In this document: positions 1 to 7,440 of the stretch, piece after piece | Layout of the letters: each line of letters begins with the position of its first letter | Position numbering within the stretch: the stretch's first letter is position 1 | NCBI GenBank assembly: GCA_025351645.1 | Contig: JANXVN010000141.1 | Span: 1 to 47,286 of the forward strand | Source: Ferruginibacter sp. | GTDB taxonomy: Bacteria > Bacteroidota > Bacteroidia > Chitinophagales > Chitinophagaceae | Direction of reading: 5' to 3' | Length of the DNA stretch: 47,286 bases | The notes under the pieces: model-generated | The model's database searches: none | The model's input: only the letters and a program-made list of their open reading frames with translations | What the model was told of the DNA's origin: nothing | Program-made: the position numbers and the translations under genes

Positions 1-115
1 AAATTGCTTGTCTGAGATTACTGTTATTAGTAACAATGTATTTATTGAAATGGAAAAATCGGTCACGTTTTTCTAAAAGTATAAATAATATCTAATTATA
101 ACGCCTGGATATTCA

Positions 116-181
116 TGTTCCGTAGGAACATTTCGTGGGTAGAAAAATAATCAATTTATGATAAGCGTTCCATCGGAACGC
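116..181. repeat. Left palindromes flanking the RAYT transposase
   Basis: Two short perfect hairpins lie downstream of the transposase gene: TGTTCC-GTA-GGAACA at 116-130 and GCGTTCC-ATC-GGAACGC at 165-181. Between them, at 134-141, is CGTGGGTAG, which contains the GTAG tetranucleotide typical of REP sequences. The same arrangement recurs in inverted orientation on the other side of the gene at 696-762. That pairing is what is expected of REP sequences recognised by a REP-associated tyrosine transposase. Confidence 0.75.
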
Positions 182-191
182 CTCGTGCTTA

Positions 192-653
192 CTATTCAAG
201 CTCTTTAAAAATATAGTTTTCATCCCAATCTATTTCAAGAGCAGTCAAAATTTTCCTATACTCTTCCAAAAATGTATGTTTCCTGTGGTGTATTTCCTGA
301 TTTTGAATATACCTGATTACGTCATCTACCTGGCTTTTGGAATAAGAAAAACCACCATAGCCTTCCTGCCATGCAAAAGGTTTTTCAGTTACCTGTTGTG
401 CTTTTACCCATTTACTGCTTTCTGTTTTTACATTTTGAATAAGGGAAGAAATTGATTGATCCGGCCGCATCCCGATAAGTATATGTACATGGTCTGGCAT
501 ACTATTTATTTGCAGCATCTTATGTTTGTTTTCCTGAAATATTCCGGTAATATACTGATGCAATTTTTCTTTCCAGTCATTGCCAATAAGCGCTGTTCTG
601 TACTTTACTGCAAATACATATTGAATGTGGATTTGGGTATAACTATTTGCCAT
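192..653 (-). CDS. REP-associated tyrosine transposase (IS200-like, Y1/HUH)
   Basis: This is a 153-residue single-strand DNA transposase of the Y1_Tnp (IS200/IS605 TnpA) superfamily. The HUH metal-binding motif is visible as His55-Val-His57 in 'DHVHILIG'. A plausible catalytic tyrosine is Tyr115 in 'VIRYIQNQ', followed by the family-typical 'HHRKHTF' stretch. The start is placed at the ATG beginning MANSYTQ. The open frame continues 30 codons upstream, but that part runs through the flanking palindrome and resembles no known N-terminus. No TnpB partner and no long terminal inverted repeats are present. Inverted REP-like palindromes lie on both sides, so it fits a RAYT domesticated for REP processing better than an active IS. 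Length is normal and no frame damage is seen. Confidence 0.88.
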   Translation of the reverse strand: MANSYTQIHIQYVFAVKYRTALIGNDWKEKLHQYITGIFQENKHKMLQINSMPDHVHILIGMRPDQSISSLIQNVKTESSKWVKAQQVTEKPFAWQEGYGGFSYSKSQVDDVIRYIQNQEIHHRKHTFLEEYRKILTALEIDWDENYIFKELE

Positions 654-695
654 AGTATGTAGGATTAAAAAGCAATTTAATACAAAAGCACCAAA

Positions 696-762
696 CGTTC
701 CGATGGAACGAAAATAATTAATTCGCATCCCTTTTCTACCCACAAAATGTTCCTATGGAACA
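696..762. repeat. Right palindromes flanking the RAYT transposase
   Basis: Hairpins CGTTCC-GAT-GGAACG (696-710) and TGTTCC-TAT-GGAACA (748-762) mirror the left pair. The stretch ending at the outer hairpin (about 733-753, TTTTCTACCCACAAAATG then TTCC) is the reverse complement of 125-146 with one mismatch. The gene is therefore enclosed by about 22 bp of matching inverted sequence plus hairpins. Confidence 0.75.
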
Positions 763-860
763 AATACATTTGTGCAGAATATAATTGTGGGGTAACATAA
801 ATCTTCAGTTAACATAAGTTTTGTGCGTCATTATTTTTTGCAGTAATTTGCAGATTCTCT

Positions 861-944
861 GCGGCGATGGCGAAATTGGTAGACGCACTACCTTGAGGTG
901 GTAACGCTCGTAAGGGCATGGGAGTTCGAATCTCCTTTGCCGCA
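861..944 (+). tRNA. tRNA-Leu (anticodon GAG)
   Basis: The acceptor stem GCGGCGA pairs with TTGCCGC, with one G-U pair. The anticodon loop TTGAGGT gives GAG, reading CUC and CUU. The long variable arm (AACGCTCGTAAGGGCAT) is typical of leucine tRNAs, and the T-loop is TTCGAAT. The discriminator is A and no CCA is encoded. Confidence 0.95.
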
Positions 945-951
945 CAAAATG

Positions 952-982
952 ATCCTGGCTTATGGGCCGGGATTATTTTTTT
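952..982 (+). terminator. Rho-independent terminator after tRNA-Leu
   Basis: The stem ATCCTGGC/GCCGGGAT with a short loop is followed by TATTTTTTT. It sits between the tRNA and the convergent kinase gene and overlaps that gene's stop codon. Confidence 0.75.
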
Positions 983-2124
983 AGGACTATCCTAAATGTA
1001 GTACCCTTACCGGTTTCAGACGATTTTACAAATAATTCTCCCTTATGGTATTGATCGATAATTCTTTTAGAGAGGCTTAAGCCCAAGCCCCAGCCACGCT
1101 TTTTTGTAGTAAAGCCAGGGTTAAAAACTTTGGCAAAATTGGGTTTGCTGATGCCTTTGCCGGTGTCGGTAACATCAATCAGTAATTCAGTATTTTCTCT
1201 TTTTATGGTGATGTTAATGCTGCCTTTTCCTTCCATGGCATCCAGTGCGTTCTTTAATAAATTTTCAATTACCCAATCAAATAAGGGCGCATTTATCATG
1301 GCATTGATAACGGTTTCCCCAAAAGTATTGATGCCAAAGCTTACCTTGTTTGGCGAACGTCTTTTAATGTATGCCACCATGCTTTCTACTTGCTCTACCA
1401 CATTCATTTCTTCTAATTGTGGCGTGCTGCCAATTTTGCCAAAACGGTCGCTTACCAGTTTTAAGCGATCTACATCTTTACTCATTTCTGTGGCTATCTT
1501 TTCGCTGCCGATGTGGTCTTTTAATAATTCTACCCATCCCTGTAAAGAGGAGAGTGGCGTGCCTAACTGATGGGCCGTTTCTTTCGCCATGCCCGCCCAC
1601 ACCTGGTTTTCGGTAGATTTATTACGGGTGGTAATGGCAATTAAAGTGATGATGATAAACAGGCCTACAATAAATAATTGTATGATGGGATAGTACCGTA
1701 CGCCCTTCAACAACGCAGATTCGCCATAATATAAACGGTTGGTCTGCAAGGTATCCATGGGGTTTATCCAGTTAATTGGCGGGTGCAGTTTTTTAAATTC
1801 TTTTAGCTTGCCCCACAGGTAAGTATTATCATTTTTTATTTTGAAAGAATCAAGGTTATTGCTTTCGAAGATGCTGTCTTTTTCATTTACCGCTATCATC
1901 GGGATATCCTTATTATTCTCAATCAAAATTTTTCCGGAAAGGTTGGTGGGTGCTATGTTTGGGTTGCTGATATCTTTAACTGCCTCTACCCATTGCTCTA
2001 TTTTTTGCGTTTCCTCAATGGCTAATTTCTTTGCCAGGTAGTTGCTGTAAAAAATAGTAGCACTAACTATGGCAATAGCAATAGCAGCTAACCCGGTACG
2101 CCAGTTAAAAATTTGAGTAAACAT
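973..2124 (-). CDS. Membrane sensor histidine kinase (small, two-TM)
   Basis: This protein of 383 residues probably autophosphorylates a histidine and passes the phosphate to an unknown response regulator. It has an N-terminal membrane helix (about 8-28), an extracytoplasmic segment of about 115 residues with no recognised domain, and a second helix (about 146-166). A HisKA-type dimerisation helix follows, with His185 in 'AKETAHQLGTPLSS'. The C-terminal HATPase has an N box (NLLKNALDAM), a G1 box (DTGKGI) and a G2 box (GWGLGLSLSK). The start chosen is the ATG before FTQIFNW; it lies 24 nt downstream of a perfect TATATTTG element, and the longer frame would run through that promoter. No regulator gene is adjacent, so the partner is unknown. 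Confidence 0.85.
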   Translation of the reverse strand: MFTQIFNWRTGLAAIAIAIVSATIFYSNYLAKKLAIEETQKIEQWVEAVKDISNPNIAPTNLSGKILIENNKDIPMIAVNEKDSIFESNNLDSFKIKNDNTYLWGKLKEFKKLHPPINWINPMDTLQTNRLYYGESALLKGVRYYPIIQLFIVGLFIIITLIAITTRNKSTENQVWAGMAKETAHQLGTPLSSLQGWVELLKDHIGSEKIATEMSKDVDRLKLVSDRFGKIGSTPQLEEMNVVEQVESMVAYIKRRSPNKVSFGINTFGETVINAMINAPLFDWVIENLLKNALDAMEGKGSINITIKRENTELLIDVTDTGKGISKPNFAKVFNPGFTTKKRGWGLGLSLSKRIIDQYHKGELFVKSSETGKGTTFRIVLKK

Positions 2125-2147
2125 CTGTAAATATAAAATATCGTTAT

Positions 2148-2155
2148 CAAATATA
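2148..2155 (-). promoter_or_regulatory. Candidate -7 element for the sensor kinase
   Basis: TATATTTG on the minus strand matches the Bacteroidota -7 consensus TAnnTTTG. It lies 24 nt upstream of the chosen kinase ATG and supports that start. No clear -33 TTG is seen. Confidence 0.5.
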
Positions 2156-2184
2156 AAATAAGAAATGCTGCCTGTAAAATGAAG

Positions 2185-2192
2185 TAAGTTTG
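2185..2192 (+). promoter_or_regulatory. Candidate -7 element for the GT2 glycosyltransferase
   Basis: TAAGTTTG matches TAnnTTTG and lies 37 nt upstream of the glycosyltransferase ATG, back to back with the divergent kinase promoter. A convincing -33 element is not visible. Confidence 0.45.
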
Positions 2193-2229
2193 CGCTGAAA
2201 CATACAAAAAGCAACACGGCAAATAACTA

Positions 2230-3318
2230 ATGAAAGGATACACCGGCCACATGCAACATGCAGGCAATTATAATGATAGCAATGATGCAGGCAACCAAAA
2301 CCCATCAGTGGCCATTGTGATATTGAACTGGAACGGGCAAATTTTTTTGGAGAAATTCCTTCCAGCGCTGTTAGCATCTACTTATACTAATGCCAGGTTT
2401 ATTGTGGCTGATAATGCTTCTACAGACAGCTCAATTAAACTTTTAAAAGAACATTTCCCGCAGGTAGAAATTATTGAAAACCTTACCAACGAAGGTTTTG
2501 CAAAAGGCTACAATACAGTACTGCAACAGGTATTTAGCGATTATTATGTTTTGCTAAACAGCGACGTAGAAGTTACGCCAGGCTGGATAGAGCCTATTAT
2601 TGAGCTAATGGAAAGCAACGCAGCTATTGGCGCTTGCCAGCCTAAAATACTTAGCTACGCAGATAAGCATTTATTTGAGTACGCCGGTGCAAGCGGTGGG
2701 TGGATAGATAGCCTCGGCTACCCTTTTGCGCGGGGAAGGCTTTTTGAAAATATTGAAGAAGATACCGGGCAGTACAACCAGGCGCAACCGTGTTTTTGGG
2801 CAAGCGGCGCAGCTATGTTTGTAAGGGCAGATATGTACCATGTATTAGGCGGTTTGGACGGATACTTTTTTGCCCACCAGGAAGAGGTGGATTTTTGCTG
2901 GCGCCTGCAACTGGCAGGCTATAAAGTATATGTGCAGCCGGCATCGGTTGTGTACCATGTTGGCGGCGGAACGTTGCCGCAGGGCAGCACCCAAAAAACT
3001 TACCTTAATTTTAGGAACAACCTGATAATGCTGGCAAAAAATTTGCCATTGCTGGTAGCTTTATGGAAGCTGCCCCTAAGGTTATTGCTGGATACACTTG
3101 CTGCATTTAAAGAGTTAGCTGCTGGTAATGCTAAAGGCGCTAAAGCAATCCTAAAAGCAGCGTACCATTTTATAAAGTGGTTATTGGTTGATAAAAAGAA
3201 ATCTGTTTTTCCAATTTCAAAAATGGGAAAAGTAAATGGCTGGTACGATGGTGCTATTGTATGGCAACACTTTATAAAAAAGAAAAGACTGTTTTCAGAA
3301 ATTATTAACAACAAATAA
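2230..3318 (+). CDS. Family 2 glycosyltransferase (rhamnosyltransferase-like)
   Basis: This is a GT-A glycosyltransferase of family GT2, likely moving a sugar from a nucleotide-sugar donor onto a surface glycan or lipid acceptor at the cytoplasmic membrane face. The donor-binding core starts with 'VAIVILNWNG' (27-36). It continues with 'DNASTDSS' (61-68) and the metal-binding DXD-like 'NSDVEV' (110-115). The 'EEVDFCWRLQLAGYKV' signature (218 onward) carries the probable catalytic acidic residue. The C-terminus holds amphipathic helices that may attach it to the membrane. A second ATG at 2251 is possible; the first 25 residues are polar and unlike the family. It resembles WbbL-type rhamnosyltransferases, but the acceptor cannot be told from sequence. 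Confidence 0.87.
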   Translation: MKGYTGHMQHAGNYNDSNDAGNQNPSVAIVILNWNGQIFLEKFLPALLASTYTNARFIVADNASTDSSIKLLKEHFPQVEIIENLTNEGFAKGYNTVLQQVFSDYYVLLNSDVEVTPGWIEPIIELMESNAAIGACQPKILSYADKHLFEYAGASGGWIDSLGYPFARGRLFENIEEDTGQYNQAQPCFWASGAAMFVRADMYHVLGGLDGYFFAHQEEVDFCWRLQLAGYKVYVQPASVVYHVGGGTLPQGSTQKTYLNFRNNLIMLAKNLPLLVALWKLPLRLLLDTLAAFKELAAGNAKGAKAILKAAYHFIKWLLVDKKKSVFPISKMGKVNGWYDGAIVWQHFIKKKRLFSEIINNK

Positions 3319-3368
3319 TTTTTTTTGCAACACAAGCCTTATTTTTGTGGTCGCAAAATAAAAGACTA

Positions 3369-3572
3369 ATGCAGCAAGAAATAATTGACAATTCAGATAA
3401 AGATTTCGCTCACAACTGGGTATCATCATCACGTTTTTTGTGGTATTGCCAAATATTTATGGTGGTAGCATTAATTTTAGGCGGTTGCCTTAGTATGTAC
3501 CAGCATCGCTACAAGGGCAAGCCAGAAGTAGCGGTTCCGGAAAATACTTTGTACAATCCAAAATATAAATAA
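3369..3572 (+). CDS. Small single-pass membrane protein, unknown function
   Basis: A 67-residue protein that I do not recognise. It has a polar N-terminus (about 28 residues), one hydrophobic helix ('WYCQIFMVVALILGGCLSMY', about 26-45) and a short basic-then-polar tail ending in NPKYK. The ATG at 3369 is preferred; the open frame starts eight codons earlier but overlaps an AT-rich stretch containing TATTTTTG (3340-3347), which may be the promoter. It lies between the GT2 gene and tRNA-Gly on the same strand. Its reality rests on the clean membrane-helix pattern and Bacteroidota-like codon use. Confidence 0.6.
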   Translation: MQQEIIDNSDKDFAHNWVSSSRFLWYCQIFMVVALILGGCLSMYQHRYKGKPEVAVPENTLYNPKYK

Positions 3573-3577
3573 AAAAG

Positions 3578-3608
3578 TTTTGTAGTTCGGATTGAAACCT
3601 TATTTTTG
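3578..3608 (+). promoter_or_regulatory. Bacteroidota-type promoter for tRNA-Gly
   Basis: TTTTG (3578-3582), 18 nt, then TATTTTTG (3601-3608). This is a close match to the primary sigma factor consensus TTG-N19-TAnnTTTG, placed about 55 nt before the tRNA-Gly gene. Confidence 0.65.
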
Positions 3609-3661
3609 CAATCCGAAAAACAAATAGTTCTTACAGGTACAGAAGCAATAGCTTCAAAAAT

Positions 3662-3734
3662 GCGAAAGTAGCTCATTTGGTAGAGCGCGACCTTGCCAAG
3701 GTCGAGGTGGCCGGTTCGAGCCCGGTCTTTCGCT
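3662..3734 (+). tRNA. tRNA-Gly (anticodon GCC)
   Basis: The acceptor stem GCGAAAG/CTTTCGC is perfect. The anticodon stem CGACC/GGTCG encloses the loop TTGCCAA (anticodon GCC), and the T-loop is TTCGAGC. The discriminator is T and CCA is not encoded. Confidence 0.96.
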
Positions 3735-3744
3735 CAGAAATTAG

Positions 3745-3775
3745 GCAGATAACTTTTGTTATCTGCTTTTTTTTT
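3745..3775 (+). terminator. Rho-independent terminator after tRNA-Gly
   Basis: GCAGATAAC-TTTT-GTTATCTGC is a perfect 9-bp stem followed by nine T. It lies between tRNA-Gly and tRNA-Leu(TAA), so the second tRNA either depends on readthrough or has a promoter in the 35 nt between them, where I see no consensus. Confidence 0.88.
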
Positions 3776-3809
3776 CTATCACCGCCTCTTAATTGAGTTG
3801 GTATGTGTC

Positions 3810-3895
3810 ACTGGAGTGGTGGAATTGGTAGACACGCAGGACTTAAAATCCTGTTCGCTGTAAGGCGAGTGAGGGTTCAACTCCCTTCTCCAGTA
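3810..3895 (+). tRNA. tRNA-Leu (anticodon TAA)
   Basis: The acceptor stem ACTGGAG/CTCCAGT is intact. The anticodon stem CAGGA/TCCTG encloses CTTAAAA, giving anticodon TAA. The long variable arm (GTTCGCTGTAAGGCGAGT) and the T-loop TTCAACT fit leucine tRNA. The discriminator is A and no CCA is encoded. Confidence 0.96.
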
Positions 3896-3910
3896 CTGGT
3901 AAAAACACTT

Positions 3911-3943
3911 AGCCCTGAAGCGTTTGCTTTGGGGCTTTTTTTG
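3911..3943 (+). terminator. Rho-independent terminator after tRNA-Leu(TAA)
   Basis: AGCCCTGAAGC pairs with GCTTTGGGGCT, an 11-bp stem with two G-U pairs, across the loop GTTT. A run of seven T follows. Confidence 0.8.
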
Positions 3944-4121
3944 TAAGACTTTTTTCTTTTTTCTTCCCGGTAATTTTTTAAAAGATAAATAAATAATCCT
4001 TCTTTAATTAAACAGTATAATTTAATGGTATGTTTATGCCGCTGTATGTTTTTAAAAACGATATAATCCATTGTCCCATTCTCAAGGTTCGCTATTAGAT
4101 GATTGCTTAAAAAAATAAACG

Positions 4122-4988
4122 ATGAAACGCTCTATTAACCTGAAGTATTTTTCACTAGCCATTTTACTTTTTTTTATGATACAGGCATCTGCCCAAACTA
4201 GCCTCGACAAAAAAGAATGGCAAACACTCTTTAACGGTAAGGATATAAATGATTGGGTAGCAAAGGTCAACCACCATGAAACAGGCGATAATTATGGCAA
4301 TACATTTAGGGTAGAAGATAGCATGATAAAGGTGCGGTACGAGCAGTACGACAGCTTTCACGAACAGTTTGGGCACCTGTATTACAAACAGCCTTTTGCC
4401 TATTACCATTTGGTTTTTGAATACCGCATTGTAGGCGAGTGGCGCAAAGATGCTCCTGAATACACGATAAAAAATAGTGGCGTAATGTTTCACTCGCAAC
4501 ACCCTAAAACAATGCCTAAAGACCAGGACTGGCCCATCTCTATCGAGTTTCAATTATTGGGCGGCTTGGGAGATGGCAAGCCACGCCCTACCGGCAATAT
4601 GTGTTCGCCAGGCACCGATGTGGTTTTCCAGGGAAAGATAGATGAGCGGCATTGTATCCCTTCTACTTCCAAAACATACGATGGCGAGCAATGGGTAACC
4701 GGCGAAATTATTGTGCTGGGCGATTCGTTGATAACGCATATCATCAATGGCGATACGGTATTGCAATATTCAAAGCCGCAAATTGGCGGTGGTGTGGTAA
4801 ACAATTACGACCCTAAAATTAAGCAGGATGGCAAGCTGTTAAAAGAAGGGTTTATCGCTTTGCAAAGCGAAGGGCAGCCAGTCGATTTCCGCAACATAAG
4901 AATATTAAACCTGCAAGGGTGTATGGATCCGAAATCTAAAAGCTATAAATCTTATTTTATTAAGGATAATGAACAGGAATGTAAGTAA
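4122..4988 (+). CDS. Secreted DUF1080 / 3-keto-disaccharide hydrolase family protein
   Basis: A 288-residue exported protein with a clear signal peptide (hydrophobic 9-22, cleavage near 'ASAQ'). A single jelly-roll DUF1080 domain follows (family renamed 3-keto-disaccharide hydrolase). Recognisable pieces are 'WQTLFNGKDINDWVAK' at the domain start, 'EYRIVGEWR', 'NSGVMFHSQHP', 'PISIEFQLLGG' and the closing 'GFIALQSEGQPVDFRNIRIL'. Members are concanavalin-like beta sandwiches, often in plant-glycan degraders. The substrate cannot be inferred here because the gene stands alone, with tRNA genes before it and its own terminator after it. The short tail after the domain contains 'GCMDPKSKSYKSYF', a pattern often seen at the C-terminus of these proteins. 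Confidence 0.85.
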   Translation: MKRSINLKYFSLAILLFFMIQASAQTSLDKKEWQTLFNGKDINDWVAKVNHHETGDNYGNTFRVEDSMIKVRYEQYDSFHEQFGHLYYKQPFAYYHLVFEYRIVGEWRKDAPEYTIKNSGVMFHSQHPKTMPKDQDWPISIEFQLLGGLGDGKPRPTGNMCSPGTDVVFQGKIDERHCIPSTSKTYDGEQWVTGEIIVLGDSLITHIINGDTVLQYSKPQIGGGVVNNYDPKIKQDGKLLKEGFIALQSEGQPVDFRNIRILNLQGCMDPKSKSYKSYFIKDNEQECK

Positions 4989-5010
4989 GCTACAGTATTA
5001 GTAAATAATG

Positions 5011-5046
5011 AAAGCCTTGTTATCGGTAGCTTTCAAGGCTTTTTTG
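5011..5046 (+). terminator. Rho-independent terminator after the DUF1080 gene
   Basis: AAAGCCTTG and CAAGGCTTT form the stem around a 14-nt loop, ending in TTTTTT. It lies 22 nt after the stop codon. Confidence 0.75.
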
Positions 5047-5082
5047 TTTTGGTAGATGATGGCCGTTATTTTTTGTCACTCC

Positions 5083-6570
5083 CTAAAACAAAGATCCGGT
5101 ATCAAAATATAGCGCGTTCAATTTTTTGTTTTTCACTTCTTCAAAAGAAGCCTTGTCTATAAACTGGATGATGGCTATTTTTTCAGCCTGTTGCCTATCC
5201 ATCGTTTTTTCCAGTATCAGTTGTTTTATCAATGGCTCTGGCGTCCAGTCTTTAAAGGTAGAAGGTACGCCAAACTTATCTTTATAAGAAACAATGCCAT
5301 ACGGTTTGTAAAAAGCATTCTCTGCTGGGCTTAAAAAATAAATGGTATCAATGCCAGTATGATAATTTTTGTTGAAAGCATTGTTTACCAATTGATATTC
5401 TTGTTGCAATGGGGCAATAAAATTATACCTAAAATTTCTATAAGCAACGCCTGAAAAGCAACAAACTAAAACCACTGAAAAAATGATTTTTATTTTTAGA
5501 AGTATGAAGTGTTAGGATGGTATCAATCAGTAAAAGGGTTACCACAAAATTGAAAGCAAACATAATACGGTAAGAAGCAAAATTTTCTCTGCCTACTAAA
5601 ACAGGCAGGTAGATACACATGCAGATGGCTATAAAACTGCTGATGAATAAAAGTTTGTTTATGGGCTTTGTTTTGTTCGTTTGTAAAAAAGCAGCAACCC
5701 ACAATAACATCATTGTAATGGGCAATGCCTGCGATATAATGCTGTGCGTATTTAATAGAAAATTAAAACTAAATGCCTGCGATAATGGAACGCCAAAAAA
5801 GAAACTAAGCTTGCCTAAAACATCTGTTGAAATAGTTGTGCGGTCACTGGCAGCTACGGCCCCAATTTTTAATGATAATAAAAAAGAGATGTAATAAACA
5901 ACAATAATTATAAAATAATAAACGGTACCGTTAAACAAAAATTTATAATCCGACAATTATTTTTGTTGATCAAGTAAAAGGCAAAGGGAATAAAACAGGC
6001 ACCAAACGCTGGCTGGTACAGGTAAAGCGAACTAATGCCCATTACTGCAGGCAATAATAAAACAGTCCTGGAGGTAATTTTAGATACTCTATTTTGCATT
6101 AAATATGCAAAAAATAAATGCCCGGCCCATAACCCCAGCAGCGTTGCTATGCCTGCTTCAAAACAAGCGGCCCAACCAATGTAGATGCCTACAGAGAGCG
6201 AGCAGGCAATATAAATGCCACTAACAAAAAGTAGCTTGTTTTCGAAACCAATCAGCAATTGCCATTTTTTTCCAGCCTAAAAAAAATCGGATAAAAAAAG
6301 CAGCCATGAAATAAAAGCAAATACCCGTAAAATTTTTATGTTGGCAATTGTTGATATGCTGGAAAAGAATTTGTTTAAAAGGATACCTGTCAACCATCTT
6401 CCCTACGAAAAAAAAATATTATAGTTAGAATGATCGCCATTATGCCATAAAAAATGTGCATCATCCATGTAAGCATAATCAGCATAGAAAATTGGTGCAA
6501 ATACAATAGCAAGTATCAGCCAGGAAAATGCTACAGCAGCATACGGTTTGTTAAGCAGTTTAATTATCAT
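5083..6570 (-). pseudogene. Decayed multi-pass membrane protein (GT-C glycosyltransferase-like)
   Basis: One membrane-protein gene appears spread over two frames. From the ATG at 6570 the first frame reads MIIKLLNKPYAAVAF, a helix, then 'DYAYMDDAHFLW', the Asp-Asp motif typical of GT-C enzymes after the first helix. It runs to 5908 but is broken by two in-frame TAG codons, at 6403-6405 (before GRWLTGILL) and 6277-6279 (after LLFLSDFF). The protein then continues in another frame ('KLSDYKFLFNGTVYYF', to about 5480) and returns to the first frame for the end ('FSVVLVCCFSGVAYRNF' to 5083). The last 100 residues are soluble and extracytoplasmic-looking. The shifts fall near A/T runs, so assembly error could explain them, but not the two TAGs. 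The overall layout resembles the glucosyltransferase GtrII-like group; that assignment is tentative. Confidence 0.7.
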
Positions 6571-6700
6571 GAAACAATTTTAAGGGCAGTATCGTACAAT
6601 ATACTGGCCAAGTGCAACATAGCGTTTATAAATCGTTTGTATAATTCTTTCTGAGGGCACACTTCCTTCAAAATCTTCCGCTTCAAAAATCTTTTCAAAC

Positions 6701-6708
6701 TATTTTTG
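6701..6708 (+). promoter_or_regulatory. Candidate -7 element for gpmA
   Basis: TATTTTTG matches TAnnTTTG and ends only 4 nt before the gpmA ATG at 6713. Transcription would then start at or inside the start codon, giving a leaderless mRNA. No good -33 TTG is visible, so the call is tentative. Confidence 0.4.
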
Positions 6709-6712
6709 CGGC

Positions 6713-7324
6713 ATGCCTAATCTCATCATCATACGCCACGGACAATCTGAATGGAACCTCGAAAACCGCTTTACCGGCGATACAAATATTGGCCTTACCG
6801 CTGCAGGAAAGGCAGAAGCAAAAAATGCAGGCGTATTGATAAAAGGGTATCCATTAGATGCGGCTTATACCTCCGTATTAAAAAGAGCGATTGATACCTT
6901 GCAAATTATTCTAACAACTACCGGCAACTTTTTATTGCCCATCACCCGGGATGCTGCGTTAAACGAACGGCGTTACGGCGACTTACAAGGGCTTAACAAG
7001 GCAGAAACTATAAAAAAATATGGGGAAGCACAAGTACTTTTATGGCGGCGTAGTTACAATGTAGTGCCGCCCAATGGTGAAAGCCTAAAAGATACTTACG
7101 ACAGGGTAGTGCCCTATTACAAAAACGAAATACTGCCCAAGCTAAGTGCCGGCAAAAATATTTTGATAGTGGCACATGGCAACAGCTTACGTGCGTTAAT
7201 GATGTACCTCGAAAACATCAGCGAAACTGCCATTGTGGATGTAAGCTTAGCTACAGGCCTACCAAGGCTATATCAATTTGATGAGGCCATGGCCTTAAAA
7301 AAAGCGTTTTATATCCAACCTTAA
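6713..7324 (+). CDS. gpmA: 2,3-bisphosphoglycerate-dependent phosphoglycerate mutase
   Basis: A cytoplasmic glycolytic enzyme interconverting 3- and 2-phosphoglycerate, 203 residues. The histidine phosphatase fold is shown by 'IIIRHGQSEWN' (5-15; His9 is the phosphorylated histidine) and 'FTGDTNIGLT'. The family-specific 'LNERRYGDLQGLNKAE' and 'VPPNGESL' follow, then the second catalytic histidine in 'VAHGNSLRALMMYLE'. The GDLQGLNK and PNGESL signatures favour dPGM over generic histidine phosphatases. At about 200 residues it belongs to the shorter bacterial dPGMs (E. coli GpmA is about 250). It stands just upstream of araB on the same strand with a 116-nt gap, but the araB promoter lies in that gap, so co-transcription is not required. 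Confidence 0.93.
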   Translation: MPNLIIIRHGQSEWNLENRFTGDTNIGLTAAGKAEAKNAGVLIKGYPLDAAYTSVLKRAIDTLQIILTTTGNFLLPITRDAALNERRYGDLQGLNKAETIKKYGEAQVLLWRRSYNVVPPNGESLKDTYDRVVPYYKNEILPKLSAGKNILIVAHGNSLRALMMYLENISETAIVDVSLATGLPRLYQFDEAMALKKAFYIQP

Positions 7325-7381
7325 CCAATTGGCTTTAACCCATTTTTTTGCCAAATAAGAAAGCTTGTAAAAATAATTGCC

Positions 7382-7428
7382 TTAAATAATTGTCATTTTT
7401 ACAAATAATAATATATTTACGTAAATAT
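7382..7428 (+). promoter_or_regulatory. araB promoter with candidate AraR operator
   Basis: TTAAATAATTGTCA (7382-7395) contains a -33 TTG at 7390-7392. Nineteen nt later comes TATATTTA (7412-7419), a near match to TAnnTTTG, 21 nt before the araB ATG. Overlapping it is a perfect 16-bp palindrome, ATATTTACGTAAATAT (7413-7428). The same 14-mer occurs inverted in front of the first GH51 gene and a related site precedes araR, so this may be the AraR operator. Confidence 0.5.
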
Positions 7429-7440
7429 TGCCTGCCAATT

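Noticed and set aside
1130..1570. Plus-strand frames opposite the sensor kinase and other long genes
   Set aside because: They are shadows of genes on the other strand, with no independent family match.
3662..3895. tRNA pair as an integration site of a mobile island
   Set aside because: No integrase gene and no duplicated tRNA 3' end were found on either side.
6277..6405. Two in-frame TAG codons as recoded (amino-acid-coding) codons
   Set aside because: The same gene also has two frameshifts, and no suppressor tRNA or other TAG readthrough is seen in the window. Decay is simpler.
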